A stretch of DNA of 64,000 nt from JBHYDC01 sp051861205 (GCA_051861205.1 JBHYDC010000005.1:62001-126000), one strand, 5' to 3'; positions 1-10,349 are shown, counted from the stretch's first letter. Made by a program: numbers and translations. The notes: a model not told the origin generated them from the letters alone.

Positions 1-142
1 CAGTCTCGATTTCACCCTGCCGGACCGAACCAATATCGGCGAGACGCTCGGCCGCGAAGGGCGTGACGGCAAGCAACGACAACAGGGCAAAGCGAAACCT
101 CAGGCCGCGAATCGACCCAAGCACTGCGCGCCAGACGGCCAT
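1..142 (-). CDS. N-terminal fragment of a membrane-anchored or exported protein (cut by window edge)
   Basis: Reading leftward from an ATG at 142, the frame stays open to the window edge. It gives a short basic start (MAVWRAVLG), a hydrophobic stretch (FRFALLSLLAVTPFAA) and then ERLADIGSVRQGEIET. The pattern is an uncleaved signal anchor or signal peptide, as in sensor kinases and GGDEF proteins, but only 47 residues are visible and I cannot assign a family. It is divergent from the aminotransferase that starts at 295. Confidence 0.5.
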   Translation of the reverse strand, partial: MAVWRAVLGSIRGLRFRFALLSLLAVTPFAAERLADIGSVRQGEIET

Positions 143-294
143 CGTCCTCAGCCCCCGCTGTCGTCGGCCGTGGAATGGCCATTTATTGTTCCCAATGCAT
201 ATTTCATGATCCGGTATCTGACAAGAACAAACCTGACACAGGCGGGGGGGGTTTTCCCCGGCCAAGTCACGGCACGGTGAGAGGCGATAGACCT

Positions 295-1248
295 ATGGTA
301 GCGACGTCACACATGCAAAAAGTCAGTACACACGATTCTGAAACCGATGATCGCAACGAAAAAATCCTGATCTATGTTAACGGCGATTTCTTCCCGCGCG
401 ATGAAGCCAAGGTCTCGGTCTATGATTCCGGCTTCATGATGGGTGACGGCATCTGGGAAGGGCTGCGCCTGACCAAAGGCCGCGTCGCCTTCATCGACGA
501 GCATATGGACCGGTTGATCGAAGCCTCGAAGGCAATCGATCTAGACATCGGCCTCGACCATGGCGCGTTGGTTTCAGCCGTCTACAAAACGCTCGCCGTC
601 AACGACATGCACGACGGCGTTCACCTTCGCCTGATGGTGACGCGCGGCAAGAAGAAGAACCCGTTTCAAGATCCGCGCCTCTCCGTCTATGGCCCGACGA
701 TCGTCATCATCCCCGAATACAAGGTGGCGTCCGAAGCGACGATCAACGCTGGCCTTTCGCTCTTCACGGTCCACGTCCATCGGCAGACGCCCGATAGTCA
801 GGATCCCAAACTCAACAGCCATTCCAAGCTGAACTGCATTCTGGCGCTCATCCAGGCCTTGAAGGCCGGCGGCGACGAGGCGCTGATGCTGGATCCGCAC
901 GGCTTTGTAAACACCTGCAATTCCACCAACTTCTTCATCATCCGCAAAGGCGAGGTTTGGACCTCCACCGGCGACTACTGCATGAACGGAATCACCCGCC
1001 GCAAGGTCATCGAGGCGTGCCTTGAAGCGGGGATTCCGGTTCGCGAGCGCAACTATTCGCTGGTGGACACCTACGGCGCCGACGAAGCTTTCGTCACCGG
1101 CACCTTCGGCGCCCAGACCCCCGTCGTCTCCATCGACGGCCGCACCATTGGAGACGGCAAACCGGGTCCGATGTTCCGGCGCATCCGGGCGCTCTACAAG
1201 GATCTGGTCGCGCGCGACGTCGCCCGTCAGGCCGAAAGGGCGTCATGA
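295..1248 (+). CDS. Class IV PLP aminotransferase (branched-chain / D-amino acid type)
   Basis: About 317 residues, the usual size for fold-type IV transaminases. The N-terminus has the family block YVNGDFFPRDEAKVSVYDSG, with a glycine-rich FMMGDGIWEG, and the C-terminal half has the cofactor-pocket segment GITRRKVIEACLE. The Schiff-base lysine is probably K172 in QDPKLNSHSK, by alignment with archaeal IlvE. The frame is open further upstream to 175, but the ATG at 295 follows GAGAGG at a good distance and the upstream part looks non-coding, so I chose 295; ATG 313 is an alternative. The product could act on branched-chain 2-oxo acids or on D-amino acids; the sequence alone does not decide. 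Its stop overlaps the start of the Nudix gene (ATGA), which suggests co-translation. Confidence 0.85.
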   Translation: MVATSHMQKVSTHDSETDDRNEKILIYVNGDFFPRDEAKVSVYDSGFMMGDGIWEGLRLTKGRVAFIDEHMDRLIEASKAIDLDIGLDHGALVSAVYKTLAVNDMHDGVHLRLMVTRGKKKNPFQDPRLSVYGPTIVIIPEYKVASEATINAGLSLFTVHVHRQTPDSQDPKLNSHSKLNCILALIQALKAGGDEALMLDPHGFVNTCNSTNFFIIRKGEVWTSTGDYCMNGITRRKVIEACLEAGIPVRERNYSLVDTYGADEAFVTGTFGAQTPVVSIDGRTIGDGKPGPMFRRIRALYKDLVARDVARQAERAS

Positions 1249-1853
1249 CCAACGCCATCCCCCACAGCCTGCTGCCGCCCATGCGGATCGCCGATCGGCG
1301 CGTGGTGCACGATGGTTGGCTCACGCTCGAAGTCGTCGTCGTCGAAACCAGCGTGCGCGGCCAGCCGGCGCGGCTGAAGCGCGAGGTTCATGATCATGGC
1401 GACGGCGGCTCCGTCCTCGCCTTCGATCCCGTCGCCCGCACGGCCGTCCTCGTTCGCCAAATCCGCACCGCCGCCCTCGTCGCCGACGGTCATGGCGTCA
1501 CGATCGAGGCGATCGCCGGTCTCGTCGAAACCGGCGAGGACCCGGCCGAGACGGTCCGCCGCGAGGCGCTGGAAGAGGCGGGCGTTACCATCGGCACGAT
1601 GATTCCGGTCGGCTCGCCCTATTCGTCGCCGGGTTCGCTCACCGAGCGGGTGCACCTTTTCCTCGGCGAGATTGACCCCTCAATACCCCGCGAAATCGGC
1701 GGCGGGCTTATCAGCGAGCACGAGGAGATCGAGGTTCTCGAAGTTCCGCTCGCGCTTCTTGCCGCAATGAATGATCGCGGCGAGATCGAGGATATGAAAA
1801 CCATGCTCATGATCGAGCAGCTTCGCCGCCGCCGGCCCGACCTCTTCGGCTGA
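1245..1853 (+). CDS. Nudix hydrolase, ADP-ribose pyrophosphatase-like
   Basis: A 202-residue protein with a complete Nudix box near residues 88-110: GLVETGEDPAETVRREALEE followed by AGV, matching G-x5-E-x7-REUxEExGU. The REALEE glutamates bind the catalytic divalent metals. The proline/tyrosine-containing segment after the box (PYSSPGSLTERVHLFLGE) is typical of NudF/TrgB-type ADP-sugar pyrophosphatases, so ADP-ribose or a related nucleotide sugar is the most likely substrate. The protein is cytosolic, with no signal or membrane segment. It overlaps the aminotransferase stop by four bases and ends three bases before the stop of the convergent permease gene. Confidence 0.85.
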   Translation: MTNAIPHSLLPPMRIADRRVVHDGWLTLEVVVVETSVRGQPARLKREVHDHGDGGSVLAFDPVARTAVLVRQIRTAALVADGHGVTIEAIAGLVETGEDPAETVRREALEEAGVTIGTMIPVGSPYSSPGSLTERVHLFLGEIDPSIPREIGGGLISEHEEIEVLEVPLALLAAMNDRGEIEDMKTMLMIEQLRRRRPDLFG

Positions 1854-1855
1854 CC

Positions 1856-2665
1856 TCAATCAGCCGCTGCCGCGCGGCGCACCTGGAACCCCCGGCTCGG
1901 ATTATACCCCCACACCGCGCCCGCCATGAACAGCACAAGCATCGCCGCGACAATGCCGAGCGCGGGTCCGTTGACCTTGACGTAGAAGGCAAACCGCAGC
2001 GCTTCCACCGCATAGGTGAAGGGGTTTAGCCGGCAAAGCTGCCAGACGAGGTAAGAACTCTCGCGCATCTTCCAAAGGGGATAGAGCGCGGAGGACAGGA
2101 AAAACGTCGGGAAGATCACGAAATTCATCACCCCGGCGAAATTCTCCAACTGCCTGATGGTAGACGACAGCATCATCCCGATCGCCCCCAGCATCAGCCC
2201 CGTCATCAGCATCACCGGCAGCGCCGCGACATAACCGAGAAGCGGCATCTTGATCCCGAACAGCCACGCCACCGCCAGAAACGCATAAGCCTGGATGATC
2301 GAAACCAACGCGCCCGCGATCAGCTTCGACGCCAACACGAACCAGCGCGGCAGCGGCGTCGTGAGCAGCACGCGCATCGACCCCATCTCGCGGTCATAGA
2401 CCATCGACAGCGACGACTGCATACCGTTGAAAAGCTGGATCATCGCGATCAGCCCCGGTACGATATAGACGTCATATTCCACATAGGTCTGATAGGGCGG
2501 CTGCATCGAAACGCCGAGCACCGCGCGAAATCCCGCCGCGAAGATCAGCAGCCAAACGAGCGGCCGCACCAGCGCGGAGAAGAACCGTTCGCGCTGCTGC
2601 AGGAACCGCAGGATTTCACGCCCGACGATCCCCACAAAGGCGCGCCGATAAAGGGTGAGGCTCAT
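1856..2665 (-). CDS. ABC-2 type transporter permease of the PQQ-alcohol-oxidation-associated cluster
   Basis: A 269-residue integral membrane protein with about six hydrophobic segments and the ABC-2 signature region (IVPGLIAMIQLFNGM, YDREMGSMRVLL, LPRWFVLASKLI). It is the membrane partner of the ATPase immediately upstream; their genes overlap by four bases (ATGA). Families like this sit beside PQQ-dependent alcohol dehydrogenases and work with a periplasmic binding protein and a YVTN propeller, both of which are encoded divergently at 3859-6085. The transported molecule is unknown, and ABC-2 permeases are more often exporters than importers. No alcohol dehydrogenase gene itself is in the window. 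Confidence 0.85.
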   Translation of the reverse strand: MSLTLYRRAFVGIVGREILRFLQQRERFFSALVRPLVWLLIFAAGFRAVLGVSMQPPYQTYVEYDVYIVPGLIAMIQLFNGMQSSLSMVYDREMGSMRVLLTTPLPRWFVLASKLIAGALVSIIQAYAFLAVAWLFGIKMPLLGYVAALPVMLMTGLMLGAIGMMLSSTIRQLENFAGVMNFVIFPTFFLSSALYPLWKMRESSYLVWQLCRLNPFTYAVEALRFAFYVKVNGPALGIVAAMLVLFMAGAVWGYNPSRGFQVRRAAAAD

Positions 2666-3432
2666 GGCGCCGGCTCCCGCGTGTGCGCCGTCAGCACAGA
2701 GAACGCCCCGTCGAGATCGGCCGCCCCCGTGCGCGCCACCACCGCCGCCGCCGTCCCGGTCGCCACGATCCGCCCGCGATCGAGCACGATCAGATCGTCA
2801 TCCCCCGCGATTTCATCAATGAGATGGGTCGTCCAAAGCACCGCGATGCCGCGCGTCCGGGTCAACTCGTGCACATGCGCCACGATCGCCTTGCGCGTCG
2901 GCACGTCGAGGCCGACGGTCGGCTCGTCCAGAACCAGAAGTTGGGGATCATGGAGCAGCGCCCGTGCGATTTCGACGCGGCGCCTGTGCCCGCCGTTCAG
3001 CGCGCGGACTTTCTCTCCCACACGTTCGGGCATGCCGAGCCGTTTCAACTCCTCCTCGATCCGCCGGTCGGCATCACGGATCGCCATGCCTCGCAGCCGC
3101 GCGAAGTAACGCAGGTTCTGCCGCACGGTTAGGTCCAGATCGAGCGTCGTCTGTTGAAACACCACGCCGAGCGGCGCCAATGCCGATGCCCCCGCCTGCC
3201 GCAGCGAGCGCCCGCAAATCTCAATCTCGCCGACGCGCGTGTCGAATAGCCGCGTCACCAGCGAAAACAGCGTGGTCTTGCCCGCGCCATTGGGGCCGAG
3301 CAGCGCCGTGAACCGACCGCGCCGCACCATCAGGCTCACATCGTCGAGCGCGGGCCGTCCGGAATAGGAAAACGACACGCCCTTTACAGCCAGCGCGACG
3401 TCATCCGTCCTTTGATCGGGTCCCCCGCTCAT
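2662..3432 (-). CDS. ABC transporter ATP-binding protein (PQQ-alcohol-oxidation cluster)
   Basis: A 256-residue nucleotide-binding subunit. Walker A is GPNGAGKTT (about residues 47-55), the Q-loop lies in GVVFQQTT, Walker B is LLVLDEPTVGLD and the switch histidine is in LWTTHLIDE. The ABC signature is unusual: ALNGGHRRRVEIA instead of LSGGQ, with the second and third positions changed, a variation seen in this subfamily. It pairs with the overlapping permease gene downstream. Upstream, four bases separate it from the stop of the small Cys protein gene on the same strand, so the three genes probably form one leftward transcript. Confidence 0.88.
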   Translation of the reverse strand: MSGGPDQRTDDVALAVKGVSFSYSGRPALDDVSLMVRRGRFTALLGPNGAGKTTLFSLVTRLFDTRVGEIEICGRSLRQAGASALAPLGVVFQQTTLDLDLTVRQNLRYFARLRGMAIRDADRRIEEELKRLGMPERVGEKVRALNGGHRRRVEIARALLHDPQLLVLDEPTVGLDVPTRKAIVAHVHELTRTRGIAVLWTTHLIDEIAGDDDLIVLDRGRIVATGTAAAVVARTGAADLDGAFSVLTAHTREPAP

Positions 3433-3436
3433 CGGA

Positions 3437-3649
3437 TCAGGGCTTGACGTCCGGCGCTTCTGCCGGCTCGCAGCGGAAGGTCTTGATCGTCCATTCCGGA
3501 TTATCAGCCTGCCACCGCGCCATATAGAACTGCGCGTCGTGGACGCATTCCGACAGCGATACCGTGCTTTCGAACTGAATGCGGTGGTCGCGGCACACGG
3601 CCGGCTGGCCCACCATGCAGATCGCCATCATGATATTGAACACGTTCAT
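3437..3649 (-). CDS. Small secreted or membrane-anchored Cys-containing protein
   Basis: A 70-residue protein beginning MNVFNIMMAICMVGQP, a short hydrophobic leader, then a polar part with three further cysteines (AVCRD, SECVHD, TFRCEP) and the pattern MARWQADNPEWTIKTFRC. Small proteins with this Cys spacing and a closing W/F-R-C are common next to oxidoreductase genes, but I do not know a function. ATG 3649 is preceded by GGGGAG at a suitable distance; an in-frame TTG at 3682 would add 11 residues. It is the first gene of the leftward transcript carrying the ABC ATPase and permease. Confidence 0.65.
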   Translation of the reverse strand: MNVFNIMMAICMVGQPAVCRDHRIQFESTVSLSECVHDAQFYMARWQADNPEWTIKTFRCEPAEAPDVKP

Positions 3650-3858
3650 AAGCGGCGGACTCCCCTTATATTCATCAATCAAAATCCTTTTACCGGAGAG
3701 GGGTCAAGGCAACCGTCCGGCGTAGACGCCCGCGCGGCGAGATGCCCGACTGGCGACAAAAAGGTGGGGTTGAATTCACCGCACAACATTTAGATTTTAT
3801 TGAATGTATTAAGCGCACGGACCCCGGTCCGTTCCCGCCCGAGGGAGACAACGCGGAC

Positions 3859-5082
3859 ATGCCTGTTCGACCCGCCCGCTGCATGGCCGCGATCGCCCGT
3901 CTTCTCACGGCCGCGCTTGTCGCAATCGCCGCCCTTTCGTCACTTGGTTCGCGCGCAGCCGATCAGCCCGCCGTCATCCGCATCGGCTATCTCCAATGGG
4001 GCAAACCGCAGCTCACCCTATCCCTCGTCGACCTCCCGGCCAGGGATCGCGGGCTTGCCGGGGCGCGCATGGCGATCGCGGACAACAACACCACCGGCCA
4101 GTTCACCCGTCAAAGTTTCGAATTGACGGAGCGCACCGTCGCAAGCCTCGATGAAGCGCGCGCGGCCTATGACGAGTTGACGGCGTCGGGCATCAAGCTC
4201 GTCGTCGCCGACCTCCCGGCCGCCGGGATCCTCGCGCTCGCCGACAGATCGCAAGATCCCGATCGGCTGATCTTCAACATTTCCGCCCGCGAGGAGGCGC
4301 TGCGCGAGGAGAATTGCCGCGCCAACGTCGTGCACGTCGCGCCAACGCACGCCATGCTGGCCGATGCGCTCGGCCAATTCCTCGTCTGGAAGCGCTGGCC
4401 GCGCTGGCTCCTGCTCTCCGGTTCGCTCCCCTCCGATGCGCTCTGGGCGGATGCCCTGAAACGCGCCGCCGCCCGTTTCGGCGGCGAGATCGTGGAGGAG
4501 CGCGTCTACGCCGCCACCGATACCGCCCGGCGCACCGACACCGGCCACGCGCAGGTTCAGCGCCAGATCCCCGTCTTCACCCAGAACGCCAGGGATCACG
4601 ACGTCGTCGTTGTCGCGGACACCAGCGAAATCTTCGGAACCTACATCCCCTACAACACCTGGGACGCGCGCCCCGTCGCCGGATCGGCCGGTTTGATGCC
4701 CACCGAGTGGTCGCCGGCCCATGACCAGTGGGGCGCCATCCAGATGCAAAACCGCTTCGAAGCCCTCGCCAAGCGCCCGATGCGCGACATCGACGCCGAC
4801 GCCTGGACCGCCGTCCGCATGATCGGCGAGGCCGCCACCCGCGCAAGCACCGCCGATCCTGCCGCGATCCGGGCCTATGTTCTTGGCCCCAAGATGGAAA
4901 TCGCCGCCTTCAAAGGCCAGAAGCTCACGCTGCGGCCTTGGAACCATCAGCTCCGCCAGCCGATCCTCCTCACGGACGGGCGAACCATCGTCTCGGTCTC
5001 GCCGCAGGAGGGCTTCCTCCACGAGAAATCCGAACTCGACACCCTCGGCATTGATGAACCGGAAACCAAATGCCGGTTCTGA
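3859..5082 (+). CDS. Periplasmic substrate-binding protein of the PQQ-associated ABC system
   Basis: The 407-residue product has a Sec signal (ARLLTAALVAIAALSSLGSRA, cleavage probably after SRA) and a mature part with the type I periplasmic binding fold: IRIGYLQWG at the start, a first Rossmann-like lobe with KLVVADLPAAGILALAD and a second with WLLLSGSLPSDALWADALKR. This matches the binding-protein family found beside PQQ-dependent alcohol dehydrogenase systems. GAGGGAG at 3841 supports ATG 3859 over the longer open frame from 3742; ATG 3883 is also possible. The ligand is unknown. It heads the rightward arm of the cluster, with the propeller gene 25 bp downstream. Confidence 0.82.
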   Translation: MPVRPARCMAAIARLLTAALVAIAALSSLGSRAADQPAVIRIGYLQWGKPQLTLSLVDLPARDRGLAGARMAIADNNTTGQFTRQSFELTERTVASLDEARAAYDELTASGIKLVVADLPAAGILALADRSQDPDRLIFNISAREEALREENCRANVVHVAPTHAMLADALGQFLVWKRWPRWLLLSGSLPSDALWADALKRAAARFGGEIVEERVYAATDTARRTDTGHAQVQRQIPVFTQNARDHDVVVVADTSEIFGTYIPYNTWDARPVAGSAGLMPTEWSPAHDQWGAIQMQNRFEALAKRPMRDIDADAWTAVRMIGEAATRASTADPAAIRAYVLGPKMEIAAFKGQKLTLRPWNHQLRQPILLTDGRTIVSVSPQEGFLHEKSELDTLGIDEPETKCRF

Positions 5083-5107
5083 CCGGCGAAGACAGGGAGA
5101 CCATCCC

Positions 5108-6085
5108 ATGATCAAGGCGCGTGCGCTTCTCGGATATACCATGGCAGCCGTCCTCGCATCGGCGTTGCCGGCCAGGGCCTATACCGTCTACGTCTCCAAC
5201 GAGCGCGACAACAGCGTCTCCATCATCGACGGTGCTAGCCTGGAGGTGGTGAAAACCGTCCCCGTCGGCCAGCGCCCGCGCGGCATCCTGGTCTCCCACG
5301 ACGGCCGCGAGGTCTATCTCTGCGCTTCCGACGACGACACCATTCAGGTGTTCGACGCCAAAACCATGGAACAGACCGGCACGCTCCCCTCCGGCCCGGA
5401 TCCGGAGCTTTTCACGCTGCATCCCTCGGGCAACCCGCTCTATGTCGCCAACGAGAACGACAATCTCGTCACCATCATCGATGTCGGCGCCCGCACCGTT
5501 CTCTCCGAAGTTCCGGTCGGCGTGGAGCCGGAGGGCATGGCCGTTTCGCCGGATGGCAAGGTCATCGTCAATACGTCCGAAACCACCAACATGGCCCATT
5601 TCATCGACGCCGACAGCCACGAGATCATCGGCAACGTGCTGGTCGACGCCCGCCCCCGCTACGCCGCCTTCAAGGCCGACGGCTCGGAGCTTTGGGTGTC
5701 GTCCGAAATCGGCGGCACAGTCTCCATCATCGATCCGGCCACCCGGACCGTAACGAAGACGGTGAGTTTCGAGATCCCCGGCCTGCGCGCGGAAGCCATC
5801 CAGCCGGTCGGCATCCGCATCACGCGCGACGGAAAATACGGCTTCGTCGCGCTCGGCCCGGCGAACCGGGTGGCGGTGATCGACGGCACCACCCATGAGG
5901 TGCTCGATTATCTGCTCGTCGGCCAACGCGTCTGGCAGCTCGCCTTCAGCCCGGACGAGAAATACCTCTTCACCACCAACGGGGTCTCCAACGACGTCTC
6001 GGTCATCGACGTCGCCGCGCAGGAGGTCATCAAGTCGATCCCGGTCGGCGGATTTCCCTGGGGCGTCGCGGTGTCCCCGAACTGA
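5108..6085 (+). CDS. YVTN-family beta-propeller repeat protein, periplasmic
   Basis: The 325-residue protein opens with a signal peptide (ALLGYTMAAVLASALPARA) and continues directly into about seven repeats of roughly 42 residues built around YVSNERDNSVSIIDG, LYVANENDNLVTIID, LWVSSEIGGTVSIID and LFTTNGVSNDVSVID. Such propellers are found in the PQQ-alcohol catabolism gene sets, probably as a periplasmic partner or scaffold; no catalytic residues are evident. ATG 5108 follows GGGAGA; the open frame to 4877 overlaps the previous gene and is not expected to be used. It is co-directional with the binding protein and the 213-residue secreted protein (14 bp downstream), so an operon is likely. Confidence 0.85.
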   Translation: MIKARALLGYTMAAVLASALPARAYTVYVSNERDNSVSIIDGASLEVVKTVPVGQRPRGILVSHDGREVYLCASDDDTIQVFDAKTMEQTGTLPSGPDPELFTLHPSGNPLYVANENDNLVTIIDVGARTVLSEVPVGVEPEGMAVSPDGKVIVNTSETTNMAHFIDADSHEIIGNVLVDARPRYAAFKADGSELWVSSEIGGTVSIIDPATRTVTKTVSFEIPGLRAEAIQPVGIRITRDGKYGFVALGPANRVAVIDGTTHEVLDYLLVGQRVWQLAFSPDEKYLFTTNGVSNDVSVIDVAAQEVIKSIPVGGFPWGVAVSPN

Positions 6086-6099
6086 TAGCGGATATCTTC

Positions 6100-6741
6100 A
6101 TGCGCTCAGCCGCTCTCCTCGCCCTCGCCGCCAGCCTCGCGCTCGCCAGCCCATCCCGCGCGGCCGGCGATCCAAACGACCCGGCTTGGCCCTGCGTCCA
6201 GCGCAAGGTGCCGGATCTCAGCCTTGCCACCGTTTGGGCCGGCCCCGAGATCGATTTGACAGCGCCTTGGCAGGCCGATCTCGAGGTCGCCCGCCTTGCC
6301 CAAGACCTTGCCCAGCGCCGCGTCTCTCTCGAAGACGCCGACCAGACGATCACCGATTTCGCCGCCCGCGCCGGTGCCGCCAAGTCCTATCGCTTGAAAC
6401 TCCTGTTTGCCGGGCTCTTCACCGTCCTCGACCAGGAGCGCAAGGATGTCATCGCCGGGATCGACCGGTTCGGCGCCAAGCAGATCGCCGTCGCGGGCGA
6501 CCTGAAAGCCCGCAACGCCGCGCTCGACGCGCTGCGCTCCGACCCGAAGGCGGATCCGGCGGCCGTAAGTGCGAAAACCGACGAAGTGCTCTGGGACACC
6601 CGCGTCTTCGAAGACCGCCAGCGCTCGCTCACCTATGTCTGCGAAGTGCCGGTCCTCATCGAGCAGCGCCTGTTCCACCTCGGCAAAACGATCGCGCAGG
6701 CGATCAAAGAGCCGTCCGCTCCGATCACACCCCGCCCTTGA
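6100..6741 (+). CDS. Exported protein of unknown function in the PQQ-associated cluster
   Basis: A 213-residue protein with a clear signal peptide (LLALAASLALASPSRAAG). The mature part starts DPNDPAWPCVQRKVPDLSLATVWAG, then becomes mostly helical (LARLAQDLAQRR, YRLKLLFAGLFTVLDQER) and has a second cysteine in TYVCEVPVLIEQR, so a disulfide in the periplasm is plausible. Homologues occupy the same place after the propeller in this gene set, but I know of no assigned role. The gene closes the rightward arm. Fifty-three bases separate it from glmU. Confidence 0.7.
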   Translation: MRSAALLALAASLALASPSRAAGDPNDPAWPCVQRKVPDLSLATVWAGPEIDLTAPWQADLEVARLAQDLAQRRVSLEDADQTITDFAARAGAAKSYRLKLLFAGLFTVLDQERKDVIAGIDRFGAKQIAVAGDLKARNAALDALRSDPKADPAAVSAKTDEVLWDTRVFEDRQRSLTYVCEVPVLIEQRLFHLGKTIAQAIKEPSAPITPRP

Positions 6742-6794
6742 CCGGATGTCCCGCGCCCGTCCAAATGCCGCGTGATGCTTCCGGAGTTTCTGAC

Positions 6795-8150
6795 ATGACC
6801 GTTCCCCGCAGCCTCGCCGTCGTCCTTGCTGCCGGCGAAGGCACCCGTATGCGCTCTATTCTGCCGAAGGTCATGCACCCCGTCGGCGGACGCCCGATGC
6901 TGGATGCGGTGATCGACGGCGCGCGGGCCGGCGGAGCGGACGAAATCGCCGTCGTCATCGGAGCCGGCGCGGACCTTGTCAGCCGCCATCTCGCCCAAAC
7001 CGCACCCGATGCCGCCGTGTTCGAGCAGACTACGCGCCTCGGCACCGCTCACGCGGTCCTTGCCGCCCGTGCCGCGCTCAGCCGCGCCTCAGGCCCGGTA
7101 ATCGTCCTTTACGGCGACACGCCCCTGGTCCGGCCAGAAACGATCGCCGCCGTGCGCGTACGGATCGCGGCAGGAGCGGACGTCGCGGTTCTCGGCTTCG
7201 AGGCCGCCGACCCCACCGGCTATGGCCGCCTCGTCCTCTCCGGCGAGCGCCTCCTGCGCATCACCGAGGAGCGCGACGCCGACGACGCCACCCGCGCCAT
7301 CCGCCTCTGTAATTCCGGCATCATGGCCTTCCGCGCCGGCCTGCTGCCGGACCTGCTGGACGCCATCGGCAACAACAACGCCAAGGGCGAGTATTACCTC
7401 ACCGACGCCATTGAGATCGCTGCGTCCCGTGGCCTCATCGCCGCCGTCGTGGTTGGTCCGGAACGCGAATTCATGGGTGTCAACGACCGCATCCTGCTCG
7501 CCGCCGTCGAGGCCGAATTCCAGGCCCGCGCCCGCACCGCCGCCCTGCAGGGCGGCGCAACCCTGATCGGGCCGGATACCATTTTCTTCAGCCACGACAC
7601 GGTGCTTGGACGCGATGTCACCGTCGAGCCGCATGTCGTGTTCGCGCCGGGCGTCACCGTCGAGGACGGCGCGACCGTCCGCTCCTTCACCCACGCCGAG
7701 CGCTCGCATATTCGCGCCGGCGCCATCGTCGGCCCCTATGCCCGGCTCCGCCCCGGCGCGGATATCGGGCCGGATGCCCACATCGGCAATTTCGTCGAGA
7801 TCAAGAATTCGCAGATCGCGGCGGGCGCCAAGATCAACCACCTCTCCTACATCGGCGATGCCTCCGTCGGCGCGAAAACCAACGTTGGCGCCGGCACCAT
7901 CACCTGCAATTACGACGGCTATTTCAAGCATAAGACCACCATCGGCGCGGGCGTATTCGTCGGCTCGCACACCACGCTCGTCGCCCCCGTCACCATCGGC
8001 GACGGCGGCTACACCGCCGCCGGCAGCGTCATCACCGACGACGTTCCCGCCGATGCCATGGCCTTCGGCCGGTCGCGCCAAGAGACCAAACCTGATCGCG
8101 CCCGCCAGACCCGCGAAGCCCTTGCCGCTCTTAAAGCGAAGCGCGGCTAA
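6795..8150 (+). CDS. glmU: Bifunctional GlmU: GlcN-1-P acetyltransferase / GlcNAc-1-P uridylyltransferase
   Basis: A 451-residue protein, the normal length. The N-terminal pyrophosphorylase domain has LAAGEGTRMRSILPKVMHP with its nucleotide-binding loop, LYGDTPLV and NSGIMAF. The C-terminal half is a left-handed beta-helix with hexapeptide repeats and the acetyltransferase signature (NHLSYIGDASVGAKTNVGAG, TITCNYDG). It makes UDP-GlcNAc for peptidoglycan and lipopolysaccharide, acting in the cytosol. ATG 6795 starts the conserved block; the long frame upstream is spurious. glmS follows after 282 bp on the same strand, the usual glmU-glmS order. Confidence 0.97.
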   Translation: MTVPRSLAVVLAAGEGTRMRSILPKVMHPVGGRPMLDAVIDGARAGGADEIAVVIGAGADLVSRHLAQTAPDAAVFEQTTRLGTAHAVLAARAALSRASGPVIVLYGDTPLVRPETIAAVRVRIAAGADVAVLGFEAADPTGYGRLVLSGERLLRITEERDADDATRAIRLCNSGIMAFRAGLLPDLLDAIGNNNAKGEYYLTDAIEIAASRGLIAAVVVGPEREFMGVNDRILLAAVEAEFQARARTAALQGGATLIGPDTIFFSHDTVLGRDVTVEPHVVFAPGVTVEDGATVRSFTHAERSHIRAGAIVGPYARLRPGADIGPDAHIGNFVEIKNSQIAAGAKINHLSYIGDASVGAKTNVGAGTITCNYDGYFKHKTTIGAGVFVGSHTTLVAPVTIGDGGYTAAGSVITDDVPADAMAFGRSRQETKPDRARQTREALAALKAKRG

Positions 8151-8224
8151 TGCTGGACCGCAACACCCGCCGAGCGAATACCGCGCCGCAACAAACGGAC
8201 ATGTTTGTTGATTTCCCGGCATAA

Positions 8225-8396
8225 CCCCGATCCCCGTAACGTTCTCCCGTTGGGATCGGCTCAACCGAACGGGGTAGCGCGTCATCGGAACGGTTGGTCC
8301 GGATGGCAGCACTGGGCGGTTTGCGGCGCGCGCGTTGCGCGCCACCTTGGGTCCGAGTGAAAGCCGCGCATTAACCGGATCGGGACCACCGATCCC
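8225..8396 (+). promoter_or_regulatory. Structured leader between glmU and glmS with mutually exclusive helices
   Basis: Four short segments share a GATC-centred core. A is 8227-8234 (CCGATCCC), B is 8252-8259 (GGGATCGG), C is 8377-8384 (GGATCGGG) and D is 8389-8396 (CCGATCCC). A can pair with B and C with D, giving two local hairpins; equally, A can pair with C and B with D, each over 7-8 bp. Between them is another perfect hairpin, 8325-8331 with 8337-8343 (GGCGCGC/GCGCGCC, 5-nt loop). No run of T follows any of them. It looks like a cis-acting RNA switch for glmS. It does not resemble the glmS ribozyme. Confidence 0.4.
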
Positions 8397-8432
8397 CTAC
8401 CGTGCGTGTGATTGACGGGAGTGCTTATCGCC

Positions 8433-10260
<1,828 letters not shown>

Positions 10261-10268
10261 ACAAGCGT

Positions 10269-10314
10269 GCTCCCACCCCACCGGCTCCCTTATGGGGCGC
10301 GGTGGAGTGGGAGC
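10269..10314. terminator. Hairpin between convergent glmS and the SDR pseudogene
   Basis: Arms 10269-10283 and 10300-10314 pair over 15 bp with a single mismatch and enclose a 16-nt loop. It begins ten bases after the glmS stop and can work for both converging genes. There is no clear T-run on either side, so it may act as a stabilising or Rho-assisted 3' end rather than a classical intrinsic terminator. Confidence 0.55.
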
Positions 10315-10349
10315 GAACCAAACAACCGGTCGAAAAGGGCGATACGCCC

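Noticed and set aside
4018..5142. Long minus-strand open frame opposite the PQQ-associated binding protein
   Set aside because: Shadow frame of a high-GC gene; composition is Gly/Asp/Arg-rich with no motif, while the plus strand encodes a clear signal peptide and binding fold.
8151..8432. glmS ribozyme
   Set aside because: Conserved core and nested pseudoknot pattern not seen; organism type also argues against it. Only alternative hairpins were kept.
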